DNA from: a bacterium HR10
GTDB lineage: Bacteria > Acidobacteriota > Blastocatellia > HR10
DNA: 61,055 nucleotides
Direction of reading: 5' to 3'
Assembly: GCA_002923315.1 (NCBI GenBank)
Contig: BEHM01000019.1
Span: 1-61,055, forward strand
The notes under the pieces were generated by a model, which worked only from the letters and a program-made list of their open reading frames with translations, did not search any database and was not told the origin of the DNA. Shown here in pieces: positions 10,146-18,588 of this stretch (position 1 is its first letter; the number at the start of each line of letters is the position of its first letter). Both the position numbers and the translations under genes were made by a program.

Positions 10146-12901
10146 TCACGAAGAGGAAGGGCCGACCGCCTCCGGCTGCCACCGCAACGGCGAGGTCATC
10201 CTCAGGAGGCCATCCAGCACCTCCTCCAGGGCCAGCGGGAAAACGAGCCATACCTGCACCTGACGGCGTCGAAGCGCCTGCTGACGATCCCAGACCTTCC
10301 AGATGTCCACCGGCGCAAGGCACATCGCCCGCTCCCATCCGCAGAGGAGGATCGCCCACTGCGGCGCATCCCCCTCCTGCAAGAAGTCCACGAAGTCGCC
10401 ATGAACCCGACACCCCCTCCGATACCGAAGGCCTCGCCGTTCCAGCCCCTCGACGACCCGGCGAGCGAAGTGCTCTTGTTCCACACGCACTGCTTCCGAC
10501 CGGAGTCCCCCAGCGTCCACCTGATCGCGCGGAACGTCCTGCAAGGGCGCCGCCCGCAACAACCGGTTCACCAGAACCGATCGCCTCTCGAATTCGGGGC
10601 TGAGCAGCAGAATGAGCTGACGCCGCGCTCGCGTGATGGCGACATTGAACAGGTTCGGATGCTCGACCCACCGCTGATGGTATCCCCGGCATTGTCGCCG
10701 GCGACCGTGGCGAAGACGAGACGATCAACTTCGCTCCCCTGAAAGCGATGAGCTGTCCCGATGATCAGGTGCTGGGACTCGCGCTTCTTCCGCAAATCCT
10801 CGAATACCGGCTCCGCGCCCAAGTGCTCTAAGGCGTCGTCTATGAAAGCCCGATAGGGGGAGACAAGCCCCAACGTCTCATCGGGATAGCGCTCGGCCCA
10901 TTCGGCCAGGATGCGAAACGCAGCTCGCAATTGCTCAGCGTTGGTGAGACTGCCCGTTGCGCCTCGCGTTCGGTGCGCGCCGGCGACGCGTTGTACGAGG
11001 ACCGGCTCCCGCTCCTTCCACTCCGTGTGAATGTGTAACCGCCCGCCATAGAAGGTCTCGTTCGCGAAGGCGATGATGGGCGGCGGGCACCGGAAGTGAT
11101 CGGTCAACCAAAAGGTCTCTCCCCCGCCGATCTGATGAGCCAGAGCGAAAGCCGAGACGCCGAAGGAGGCCTCAACGAGCTTCCCGGCCACTGATTGCAA
11201 CTGAGGCACGGGCGATACGCGCTTCCATCGCTCTCGCGTCACATGGTCCAACTGTTTGGGATCGCCCACGATGACGACGCGCTGCGCCCGATAGAGGAGC
11301 GGCAGTAGCGACGCCGGATCACACGATGACGCCTCATCAACGACGAGAGTGTCGAAGACACCGGCCGAAAGCGGGAGATTCTGCCCCGTCGAGAGCGTCG
11401 TGACGGCGATGGGAAAACCCAAGCGCGCAAGCTGCTCGAAGGCCTTCGGACGCGCTCGCCGATCCGTTAAAGCGGCCACCGCTTCACGGAGCGTGGACCG
11501 ACTCCGCTGCAACAGGTCATTCAGGCGCGCCCACAAGGCGAGAGTGTACGCCCGGCGCGCCGCCGGGAGCGTCTGCCGATCCGCTTGTTCGAGAAGCTGC
11601 TCCAGCTCACTCCACGTCGCTTGGAAGTCCCGCCACCGCCGCTTCCCCAACAACTGCCAGCGCATTCCCCACCACAAGCCATCCCACCACCCCTCATCGG
11701 GACCGAAGCCGAACGAGCGTAGCCCTCGCGCCTTCCGATTGAGCTGGAGACAGAGGCGAACGAACTCTTCCCGATGCGACCGCAGTTCATTCTCTGCAGC
11801 ACGGAGAAGTGATTCGCCACCCTCCATGGGTGACGGCCGATCTCTGAGAAGCGCAGCAAACAACTCTCCTTCGTACCCCCATCGGGAACGATCCGCCAGC
11901 TCTCCCAATGTGCGCGCCAGTTGCATCCGCGCCTGTTCATTGCCGGTGCGCAGCACACACCCCTTCCCCATTAAACGCTCGGCCAGTTCCACCGCTGCAT
12001 CCACAGCGCGATTGATCCGACTGGCCAGAAGCAACGACCGACCGGAGAGCAGATGATGAATGATGAGCCCGACGATCACGCGCGTCTTGCCCGTGCCGGG
12101 CGGTCCCGTGATGACCGTCACGGGCTGACGCATTGCCGCCGCTAACGCCATGGCCTGGCTCAACGTCGGAGCAATGGGATTGGCCAGCGCCGTCAGCACA
12201 TCCTCGAAAGCGGGACGCCCCGGCTTCGGCGGCCCAAAGAGAAAGGCGAGCGCCGTGCCGGCATTCGATCGCCCTCGAAGCTGTTCCAGCTCCTCCAGAA
12301 GCGCGCGATCGTAGGTGGCCTCCCCGATGACCCAGAAGCCCGCCTGAGCGACAATGGCCGGAGGCCTCGCTTCCGAAAGTGACGTCGGATCCAAAATGGA
12401 GAGTCCGCGCTGGTGCAGCAGATCGCGCACAGTGCGCGCCAGGGCAAGGGGACTCTCGCGAGCTGCGTGCTCAAGCTGAGCCCGCACCACGATCAGGTCT
12501 TCCACGCTGATCTCCTCGCTCAGGGAACGTCCGAGCAAAAGATCCGCCGGATCCACGCGCGTTCCTTCCGGCCCCGGCAGACAATACACACCCCCGACGG
12601 GTTCCCACCGCCGCTCGCCGCTCTCCATATCGGCGAAGACGGCCAGATACGGCGCGAAGAGTACCACGGCGCTCTCTCGCCCCCTCGCCTGCACTAGGGC
12701 CTGTTGTGCAGCCGGTGTCGAAAGCATCTCCGCCCACGTCGCCGCCACCTCAGAGACCGGATGAAATCGGGGTTTTTCACGGCGCATCCCGAAGAATTCG
12801 CGATCGCTCAGACTCGCCTCGCCCTGCCGCTCCAGAGCGAGACACTGACGATAATAGTCCACCAACTGGGCTATGGATGTCGCACAGATGAACCCGCTCA
12901 T
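10146..12901 (-). pseudogene. DNA2/NAM7-type SF1 helicase with C-terminal nuclease-like domain, frameshifted
   Basis: The gene encodes a superfamily 1 helicase of about 918 residues once one frameshift is repaired. The N-terminal 240 residues are unassigned. Walker A is GPPGTGKT near residue 266, Walker B LVVDEASSCDPAS, motif III VIVGDPKQLDHV, then LTDHFRCPPPI, and motif V IIGTAHRFQGSEVDRLVF. Motif VI (NVAITRARRQLILL) is found only in another frame: after AGDNAGD the original frame drifts into nonsense and ends at 10568. One extra C in the CCCC run at 10684-10687 would join them. The last 110 residues (ERRGLRYRRG, then HGDFVDFL) may be a restriction-endonuclease-like domain; this is tentative. 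It follows the kinase gene after 40 bases. I cannot tell decay from sequencing error. Confidence 0.75.
10684..10687 (-). other. Frameshift site in the SF1 helicase gene
   Basis: Four Cs on the plus strand (GGGG in the gene). Upstream the helicase frame is good to VFATVAGDNAG; downstream the conserved sequence HQRWVEHPNLFNVAITRAR lies one frame away. With five Gs the junction would read AGGYHQRW, an uninterrupted helicase. Confidence 0.8.
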
Positions 12902-12941
12902 CGCCTCCTCCCCTTCTTTCGGTCGCCGCCTCGAACGAGCT

Positions 12942-14348
12942 TCAAGGTGATCCCCGCTCCTCGCGGACGACGGCCAGACGCTTGCCCTCCCCGAAATGAA
13001 TCAGGTAGCCCGGCACAAGGGGTAGCGACTCCCCGTTCCGCGCCGTGAAGCGCTCCTCCTGATCCGGGGAACAAGCCGCCCACTCGCCTCCTTCCGTATT
13101 GACCAGTCGGTATTGCCCCCGCCGTCCGTCCCACTCCACGTGTCCGACGACCCGCTCGCCTCCCCGGGTGAGCGGAGGCTTGCGATGCGGCTCGATCATA
13201 TCAGCGAAGAGCCGGAATCCATGTCCGAGCACGATCCGCCGATCAATGAGAAAGAACTGGCCGCGCTGCCGCTCCTCGTAGAGCTCCAGCACGACGGGAA
13301 AAGGCGGCCGACATCGCTCGCCACAAAAGGGACAGGTTCGACGTTGAGGAGGATGAAGCCAATACGGATAGGGGAAATGCTGGCCACACTGCCCACAGCC
13401 CCACAGCTCATCGATGGCGAAGGCGAGAGCTTCCTCCCACTCCCGCGCCGACGGACGCTTGTCTGGTTCGCGCAAGCCCTCGATCAGCGCCCGTTCTGTC
13501 AGCCGTTGCAGGGCGGGCGTGAGCATCCGATAGCTCAATGCTCCCCGCCGGTACAGGGGCAATCCCAAATTCCGAGGGTGATGCCGATGATCCTGAGGAT
13601 GCTCGCTGAAGAGCGCACGTTCCCCCCACACCAGCTCTTCGCTCTTGTTGGGATCATTATCGTATTCGATCAGCGGCTGCATGACGTTGCGAAACAGAAG
13701 CGTATGCAGGATCAAGACCGCAAGGCTATGTCGGTCCGTGCGCTCGCTTGGTCTTTGGCCTTGCGTCAGAATCTCCGGCGCCATGAAGCCCATCATCCCG
13801 GCCACCTGCGGGGGCAGAAAGCCCGGCACCACGACACCATCAATCTCCAACATGACGGCATCCCCTTCATCCAGATCAACCAGAAAGTTGCGAAAGTGAA
13901 TGTCGCTGTGGGCGCACCCCTTGCCGTGCAATACCACGATGGCAGAGGCTATGCTCCGGGCAACCTTCAAATACTGCGCCCACGTTTTGCCTTGCCGGAA
14001 TTGCTCGGCCGCGCACCGGGCGTTGAGCATGAAGGCGATCAGCTCCCGATACTCCGGCCCAACGCGCCGCATGATGAAGCCGACCCGCCTCTGACCGTCC
14101 AGAGTCTCAATCAAAGCCAGCGGCGGCAGAATGAACCGCTCCTGCTCCGGCGGCAGGTGGCCGAAAAGTTTCATCACCTGCTGAAGCAACTACTCTTTGT
14201 CAGGGCGCGGCTGATGATAGACTTTGACAGCAAACCGGCCGTCTGTGCTGAAGTAGACGGCGCCCTCGCCGCCCATCTTCGCCTCCTCGGTCACCTCGAC
14301 TGTGGACGGCACATCAGCCGGCGGATTTTTCAGCACGACCACGGGCAT
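12942..14348 (-). pseudogene. Ser/Thr protein kinase-like gene with zinc ribbon, interrupted by in-frame amber codon
   Basis: The full gene begins at the ATG at 14348, with a perfect AGGAGGTGA seven bases upstream. Its N-lobe contains the glycine-rich loop MGGEGAVYF and the ATP lysine in FAVKVY. A TAG at codon 53 (14190-14192) then interrupts the frame. It resumes as LLQQVMKLFGHLPPEQ and stays open to 12942, with the catalytic loop HSDIHFRNFLV, a DFG-like EIDG, the GFMAPEIL (APE) motif, and a C-terminal pair of CxxC motifs (CGQCG and CPFCGERC) that look like a zinc ribbon. A TTG at 14189 could start a shorter product, but that would lack the whole ATP-binding lobe. A single C-to-T change (CAG to TAG) explains the lesion. 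The partners are a WD40 fragment upstream and a helicase downstream. Confidence 0.78.
14190..14192 (-). other. In-frame amber (TAG) codon in the kinase gene
   Basis: Reading the reverse strand from 14348, codon 53 is TAG, between PDKE and LLQQVMK. Conserved kinase sequence lies on both sides in the same frame. The genome encodes RF1 (prfA in this window), which reads TAG as stop. Confidence 0.85.
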
Positions 14349-14376
14349 CGCCGGTCACCTCCTGTCCCCGGCCAAA

Positions 14377-14493
14377 TCATTCAACTTCCCACAAACACAC
14401 TGTCCCATCCTCTCCCCCTGAGGCAAGGAGCCGGCCATCGGGGCTGAAGCTGACGCTCTCCACCTCACCGCCGTGCTCCATCCTCTGGGTCAT
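14377..14493 (-). CDS. Single-blade WD40 repeat small ORF
   Basis: A 38-residue open frame contains one textbook WD40 repeat: [18 protein letters not shown], then [13 protein letters not shown], followed by a stop. A functional WD40 propeller needs about seven blades. The frame extends 26 codons further upstream without a stop but without more repeats, to two adjacent TAA codons. GGGAGGT lies 9 bases before the ATG, and TATAAT lies about 80 bases before it, so it could be expressed as it stands. The most likely origin is the tail of a larger WD40 protein or WD40-kinase, but I found no other blades before nadE. It lies 28 bases before the kinase start. Confidence 0.55.
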   Translation of the reverse strand: MTQRMEHGGEVESVSFSPDGRLLASGGEDGTVCLWEVE

Positions 14494-14570
14494 GGGCTGG
14501 TACCTCCCTCGTTCAGATTCGCCCCATCCACGGGGTGCCTGGCGATCCGAGGACCGCGCAAGCGGCTCTT

Positions 14571-14576
14571 ATTATA
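14571..14576 (-). promoter_or_regulatory. Perfect -10 box (TATAAT) of the WD40-kinase-helicase cassette
   Basis: TATAAT on the reverse strand in an otherwise GC-rich gap. No convincing -35 hexamer lies 16-18 bases upstream (the sequence there is AT-rich, AATAAG/AAATAA), so an activator or a different spacing may be needed. Confidence 0.4.
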
Positions 14577-14704
14577 GCACACGTCCAGACGCCCTTATTT
14601 TGTCGCCGAGGACGCTTCCGCAGAAATTCTACCTGGACGGCACCCGCCGATATGGGAGGAAGTGTGGACGAAGGCGGGGCGCTTGTCTTCAGCAGGGAGG
14701 GGGC

Positions 14705-15526
14705 TCAACTCCCCCAATCCCGCTTGTAGCGGAAGTCATGGCCGATGGAGCGGGAGGAGATCTTCGGGCAGAGGGGCGTCCGCCGCTTGAATTGCGATCG
14801 GCGCACCATCTCCGCGATCCGGCGCACCAGCGCCTCATCATGGCCATCCGCGACGAGCGCCTCCAGGGGCCGACGCCGATCCACCAGCTCGACAAGAAGG
14901 GCATCGAGCAGATCATAGGTGATCCCCAACTCCTCCTCATCCGACTGACCGACCCAGAGGTCGGCCGTCGGCGGCTTCTCCAGAATGCGCGCCGGAACGC
15001 CGAGATACTGTGCCAGCCGCCGCACCTCGGCCTTATAGAGGTCGCCAAGCGGCCACATCGCCGCCGCCATATCGCCGTAGATCGTCCCATATCCCACGAG
15101 CAACTCGGTCTTGTTGCTCGTTCCAATTACCAGGGCGCGCAATGCTGCCGAGAGATCATACAGCACCAACATCCGCATGCGCGCCATCGCGTTCCCGCGC
15201 CGAATGCGATCGGCATCCGGGAAGCGCTCGAAATACGCGTCCACCATCGGCGTGATCTCGACCCGAATCGTCCGAATCCCCAATTGATCGGCGACCATCT
15301 GCGCATCGGCCACGCTGGCGGGATCGCTCGTCCGATAGGGCATGAGCACGCCGTAAGTGTTCTCCGGCCCCAACGCCCGCGCCGTCAGGTGCGCGACGAC
15401 CGAGGAGTCCAATCCCCCGGAGAGGCCGAGCACGCCGCGCTCGAACCCCACCTTCGTCACCTCCTCGCGAATAAACCGAATGAGCAATTCCGCTGCCAGC
15501 GCGGGATTGAAATCCTCAAACGCCAT
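14705..15526 (-). CDS. nadE: NAD+ synthetase (synthetase domain only)
   Basis: This enzyme amidates deamido-NAD with ATP to give NAD+. The 273-residue protein carries the PP-loop SGGLDSSVVAHL of N-type ATP pyrophosphatases, GTSNKTELLVGYGT and YGDMAAAMWPLGDLYK, and ends in the conserved ISRSIGHDFRYKRDWG region. It has no glutaminase domain. I chose the ATG at 15526, which gives the family's usual length; an in-frame start at 15583 would overlap the upstream nitrilase gene. The amidase gene ends only 13 bases upstream, so ammonia is probably supplied in trans by that protein. Confidence 0.93.
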   Translation of the reverse strand: MAFEDFNPALAAELLIRFIREEVTKVGFERGVLGLSGGLDSSVVAHLTARALGPENTYGVLMPYRTSDPASVADAQMVADQLGIRTIRVEITPMVDAYFERFPDADRIRRGNAMARMRMLVLYDLSAALRALVIGTSNKTELLVGYGTIYGDMAAAMWPLGDLYKAEVRRLAQYLGVPARILEKPPTADLWVGQSDEEELGITYDLLDALLVELVDRRRPLEALVADGHDEALVRRIAEMVRRSQFKRRTPLCPKISSRSIGHDFRYKRDWGS

Positions 15527-15539
15527 CTCCGATCCGTGC

Positions 15540-16424
15540 TCACGATCCCTCGTCCGAGGGCGCAAGACGATGTCGTCTCGCATAGATGCGCTTCAGCTCG
15601 CGCAGGACCAAATCCAGGCGCTCATCGCGCAAGAGGGGATAGAACAAGCGAGCGCGACGGATCTCCCCCACATCCACCTCGCCGACCAGCAACGCTTCAT
15701 CCAGCGTGGGAGCGCTCGCGCTCGGGCGGCCGAACGGATCCACGATCACCGACCCTCCGGCGAAGACGGCGCCGTCTTCGAATCCCACGCGGTTCACATA
15801 CACGACGTAGATCATGTAGGCCTGCGCGGCGGAACGGGTGATCGTCTCCCACGCCTCGATGCTGCCGAGCTTGCCCTCGCCGCGCACACCACGTCCCGGA
15901 CCAGCGGAGAGGCACAGGAGGATCTGCGCCCCATCCTGCGCCAGGAGATAGACCGAGGAGGGATGCCACATGTCCTCGCAGATGAGCATCCCCATGCGCC
16001 CCCATTGCGTGTCGAAGGCGCGCAGGGTGTCGCCCGGGGCCAGGTATCGCCCCTCGTCGAACATCCCATAGGTCGGCAGATAGAGCTTGCGATGGACGTG
16101 GACGATCTCCCCTCGGCTCACATACACCGCCGCATTGAAGAATCGGAAATCCTCCCCGACCTCGATGCAGCCGAAGGCGATATCCAGGCGATGCCGCAGG
16201 CTGGCCTCGCGCAACGCCGCCACCACCTCCGAGCGCGCGGGCTCAAGCGCCACATCGGGGACCAGATCTTCCAGGTAATACCCGGTGAGGGAGAGTTCGG
16301 GGAAGACGATCACCTCCGCTCCCTGCTCCGCCGCGCGCGCGATGGTCTCCAGATGCAGCGCGAGGTTGCGCGCCACATCGCCCAGCGAGGGCCGAATCTG
16401 CGCCAACGCGATCCGGAACCGCAT
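15540..16424 (-). CDS. Nitrilase-superfamily amidohydrolase, likely glutaminase partner of NadE
   Basis: This C-N hydrolase of 294 residues has the Glu-Lys-Cys triad in the expected places: the Glu in VFPELSLTGYYLEDL, the Lys in HRKLYLPTYGMFDEGR, and the Cys in LICEDMWHPSS. YGMFDEGR and the LxxDL element after the first motif are the features of the glutaminase domain of glutamine-dependent NAD synthetases (NadE2). There the domain is fused to the synthetase; here it is a separate gene directly before nadE. I infer that it releases ammonia from glutamine for NadE. Another nitrilase activity is possible. Confidence 0.82.
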   Translation of the reverse strand: MRFRIALAQIRPSLGDVARNLALHLETIARAAEQGAEVIVFPELSLTGYYLEDLVPDVALEPARSEVVAALREASLRHRLDIAFGCIEVGEDFRFFNAAVYVSRGEIVHVHRKLYLPTYGMFDEGRYLAPGDTLRAFDTQWGRMGMLICEDMWHPSSVYLLAQDGAQILLCLSAGPGRGVRGEGKLGSIEAWETITRSAAQAYMIYVVYVNRVGFEDGAVFAGGSVIVDPFGRPSASAPTLDEALLVGEVDVGEIRRARLFYPLLRDERLDLVLRELKRIYARRHRLAPSDEGS

Positions 16425-16439
16425 GCGCTCTCCCCGAGA

Positions 16440-17102
16440 TCACCGAATCTCCAGGTCCTGGCTCAGGACGAGGCGGAAGCGCGTCCCCGGGCGCAGCGAG
16501 ATGTCTTCGCCCGGGAGCGTGATCTCCGTCGCTCCGGACTCGCGCGTCGAGACCTTCATCAGCTCGACGCTCTCGCGTCGCAGCCCTCGTCGGGAAGGCT
16601 TCCCCTCAGGAATCCCCGGATCCGGAATCCGGCGAATGCTGATCCCGCCGGAGACTTCGATGCGCGGCCCACGACGCGGCTCCCCCCCGGTCGTCTCCGC
16701 TGGGACCATCTCCTTGGGCGGAGGCGGCGGCTCCAGCGCCTTCACCCGCAGGGCGATGGGAAGCGCGCGCGCGCCCAGGGAGACCTCACGAAAGTGCACG
16801 ACGAGCGTCGAGAAATTCCCTTCCTCATCCTGCTCCGCTCTGGCCACACCGAGGATGCGCGCGCCTCGCGGCAAGACCTCTCGCCCACCGACGAGGATCG
16901 TCTGCGCCAGCCGAAGCACGAACTGCCCTTCCTCCCCGATCAGGCGCGTATCCAAATCCTCCTCCAGCTCCGCCACGAATTCGGTCCCTGCCGGGATGAC
17001 GGCCCGTTGAGCGGCGATGACCATCCCAAGAAGCATCGCGGAGAGAAGCCCCGCGACGCCGCTCCAGAGACGGATGGAATTGGCTCGAGCGATCGTTCTC
17101 AT
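16440..17102 (-). CDS. Secreted/envelope protein of unknown function
   Basis: I do not recognise a named family. The 220-residue protein begins with a basic region and a hydrophobic stretch (WSGVAGLLSAMLLGMVIA), a probable signal peptide or anchor. Then comes AVIPAGTEFVAELEEDLDTR, the pattern of small beta-domain envelope proteins that resemble part of TrbI/VirB10. A Pro-rich linker (EPPPPPKEM) separates this from a C-terminal segment ending in LRPGTRFRLVLSQDLEIR, which repeats the same type of motif. I chose the ATG at 17102 with GGGAGGG four bases upstream. It sits between the nitrilase gene (15 bases) and the AlbA_2 gene (16 bases), all in one direction. Confidence 0.6.
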   Translation of the reverse strand: MRTIARANSIRLWSGVAGLLSAMLLGMVIAAQRAVIPAGTEFVAELEEDLDTRLIGEEGQFVLRLAQTILVGGREVLPRGARILGVARAEQDEEGNFSTLVVHFREVSLGARALPIALRVKALEPPPPPKEMVPAETTGGEPRRGPRIEVSGGISIRRIPDPGIPEGKPSRRGLRRESVELMKVSTRESGATEITLPGEDISLRPGTRFRLVLSQDLEIR

Positions 17103-17118
17103 CACTCCCTCCCGGCGC

Positions 17119-18477
17119 TCACTGGAGGCCGTACAGCTTCAATCGGAACTCATCGCTGACCAGCTTGATCTCGGGGCGAATGCCCGAGAAGTGCTGGGCG
17201 ACATGCAGCAGCATCGGCACTCCGCCGGTCACGGTCTCCAGTCCGTAGTACGGGCTCTTGAAAATCGCCTTCAGCCGAGGATGCGGGGCATTGACGACGC
17301 CGTAGCAGATGGGGTCGAGGGCGACCCCGCTTGTGCGCATCGGATTGATCAGCTCGATGCGATCATCGAAGATGAGCAACCGCGTCACCTGGTCGCGCGC
17401 GCTGTAATCACGATGCACCAGGGCATTGGTGAGGGCTTCGAGGACCGCCGCGCGGGGGTAACGCGCGCGCGGCGCGACCGGGGACCGCTCCGACCATCGG
17501 CGCAGCGGGCGCTCCTGGAGTAAATCCGCGTAGCGCTCCACGAACCGCAACGCCCGCTCGTAGACGTTGGCGAGATTCCCCACGATCTCCTCCCGCTCGA
17601 CGATGGGATCGGTGATGTCCACCCCGCCGAAGCGCGTCGCCACGATGCCGCTGCGCGGCAGATGCGCCGCGACCCGCTCGTCCTTCCCGAAGAGCAGCAG
17701 CCCGGCGAGCGTCGGGACGCTCTCGTGCTCGAACGTGACCGCCAACTGCAGGTAATGGATCATGACCTCGTCCACGGGATACCCATGCTCCTCGAACTCG
17801 CTCAGGTCTCCCCCGCGCACCCCCCGCACATAGCTCCAGAAGACGGCCTCATCAATATCGTCGAGCGTCGCTGTGGGGATCGGCAGCAACTCGAAGCCGT
17901 AGGAGTGGCGAGGATCATACATCTCGGCGATCTCCTCGGCCGTCGCCTCTCGCTTGGTCGAGCCCACGCGCACGTAGCACCGATGATCGAACGTCCGGTA
18001 GGGCCGATGCAAGCCGCTCACTTCCAGCGCCACGATGCGCTTGCCGTTGTCGAAGGCGATCTTGTTGATCTGCGGACGAATCGGCGGGATGACGAGTCGC
18101 CGGCAGACGTCAATGAGCTGCTGTTCGACCCATTCGGGATCATCCACCCCCTCGACGCGCCGATTGTCGTTGACGCCGATGATGATGAACCCTCCGCCCG
18201 AATTGGCGAGCGCGACGATCTCCGCCGCGAGCTTCTCCGGGTTGTTCAAGCGCACCTTGAACTCGACGTAGCTGTCCTCCCCCCCTTGGATGAGGTTGAG
18301 CAGCTCGGTTCGATCCAAGAGCACATGCTCCTCGAAATACTGCTGCGCGAAGAAGGAGCGTGTGGAGCTGGGCACATGCCGGTTGCGGAATCGTCTCCTT
18401 CCCATGGGCCGCCCTCGCGCCTGAAGACGCGCCATCGGACGCCACCCGCCCGATGTCGTCTTCGATGGAATGTCCAT
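17119..18477 (-). CDS. AlbA_2 / RecG-like ATP-binding regulator family protein
   Basis: This 452-residue protein has the AlbA_2 (formerly AAA_4) domain: EDSYVEFKVRLNNPEKLAAEIVALANSGGG, here about residues 66-95, then FIIIGVNDNRR. The second half holds the usual partner, a GHKL-like ATPase remnant with AVLEALTNALVHRDYS and LLIFDDRIELINP. Such proteins are often called putative transcriptional regulators or RecG-like. The function is not established, although the domain is thought to bind nucleic acid. The first 45 residues are basic and poorly conserved, and a later start (for example 14 codons in) is possible. The chosen ATG is 18 bases past a good -10 box. Confidence 0.75.
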   Translation of the reverse strand: MDIPSKTTSGGWRPMARLQARGRPMGRRRFRNRHVPSSTRSFFAQQYFEEHVLLDRTELLNLIQGGEDSYVEFKVRLNNPEKLAAEIVALANSGGGFIIIGVNDNRRVEGVDDPEWVEQQLIDVCRRLVIPPIRPQINKIAFDNGKRIVALEVSGLHRPYRTFDHRCYVRVGSTKREATAEEIAEMYDPRHSYGFELLPIPTATLDDIDEAVFWSYVRGVRGGDLSEFEEHGYPVDEVMIHYLQLAVTFEHESVPTLAGLLLFGKDERVAAHLPRSGIVATRFGGVDITDPIVEREEIVGNLANVYERALRFVERYADLLQERPLRRWSERSPVAPRARYPRAAVLEALTNALVHRDYSARDQVTRLLIFDDRIELINPMRTSGVALDPICYGVVNAPHPRLKAIFKSPYYGLETVTGGVPMLLHVAQHFSGIRPEIKLVSDEFRLKLYGLQ

Positions 18478-18494
18478 GCTGCACGCACAGGGAG

Positions 18495-18524
18495 AATATA
18501 CACGATCCCCGACCGCCGGCGCAA
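18495..18524 (-). promoter_or_regulatory. Promoter of the AlbA_2 gene
   Basis: TTGCGC (18519-18524) and TATATT (18495-18500) on the reverse strand, 18 bases apart. The start codon at 18477 would follow a leader of only about 11 bases. Confidence 0.5.
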
Positions 18525-18588
18525 AAATTTTCTCTCCGAGGGGGGTGGAAGCCTCAAGGCTCGGGGATGCGCTGCGCGATCCGCCCGC

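Noticed and set aside
10660..10710. Programmed frameshift in the helicase gene
   Set aside because: No slippery heptamer or clear stimulatory hairpin is seen; a single-base loss explains it better.
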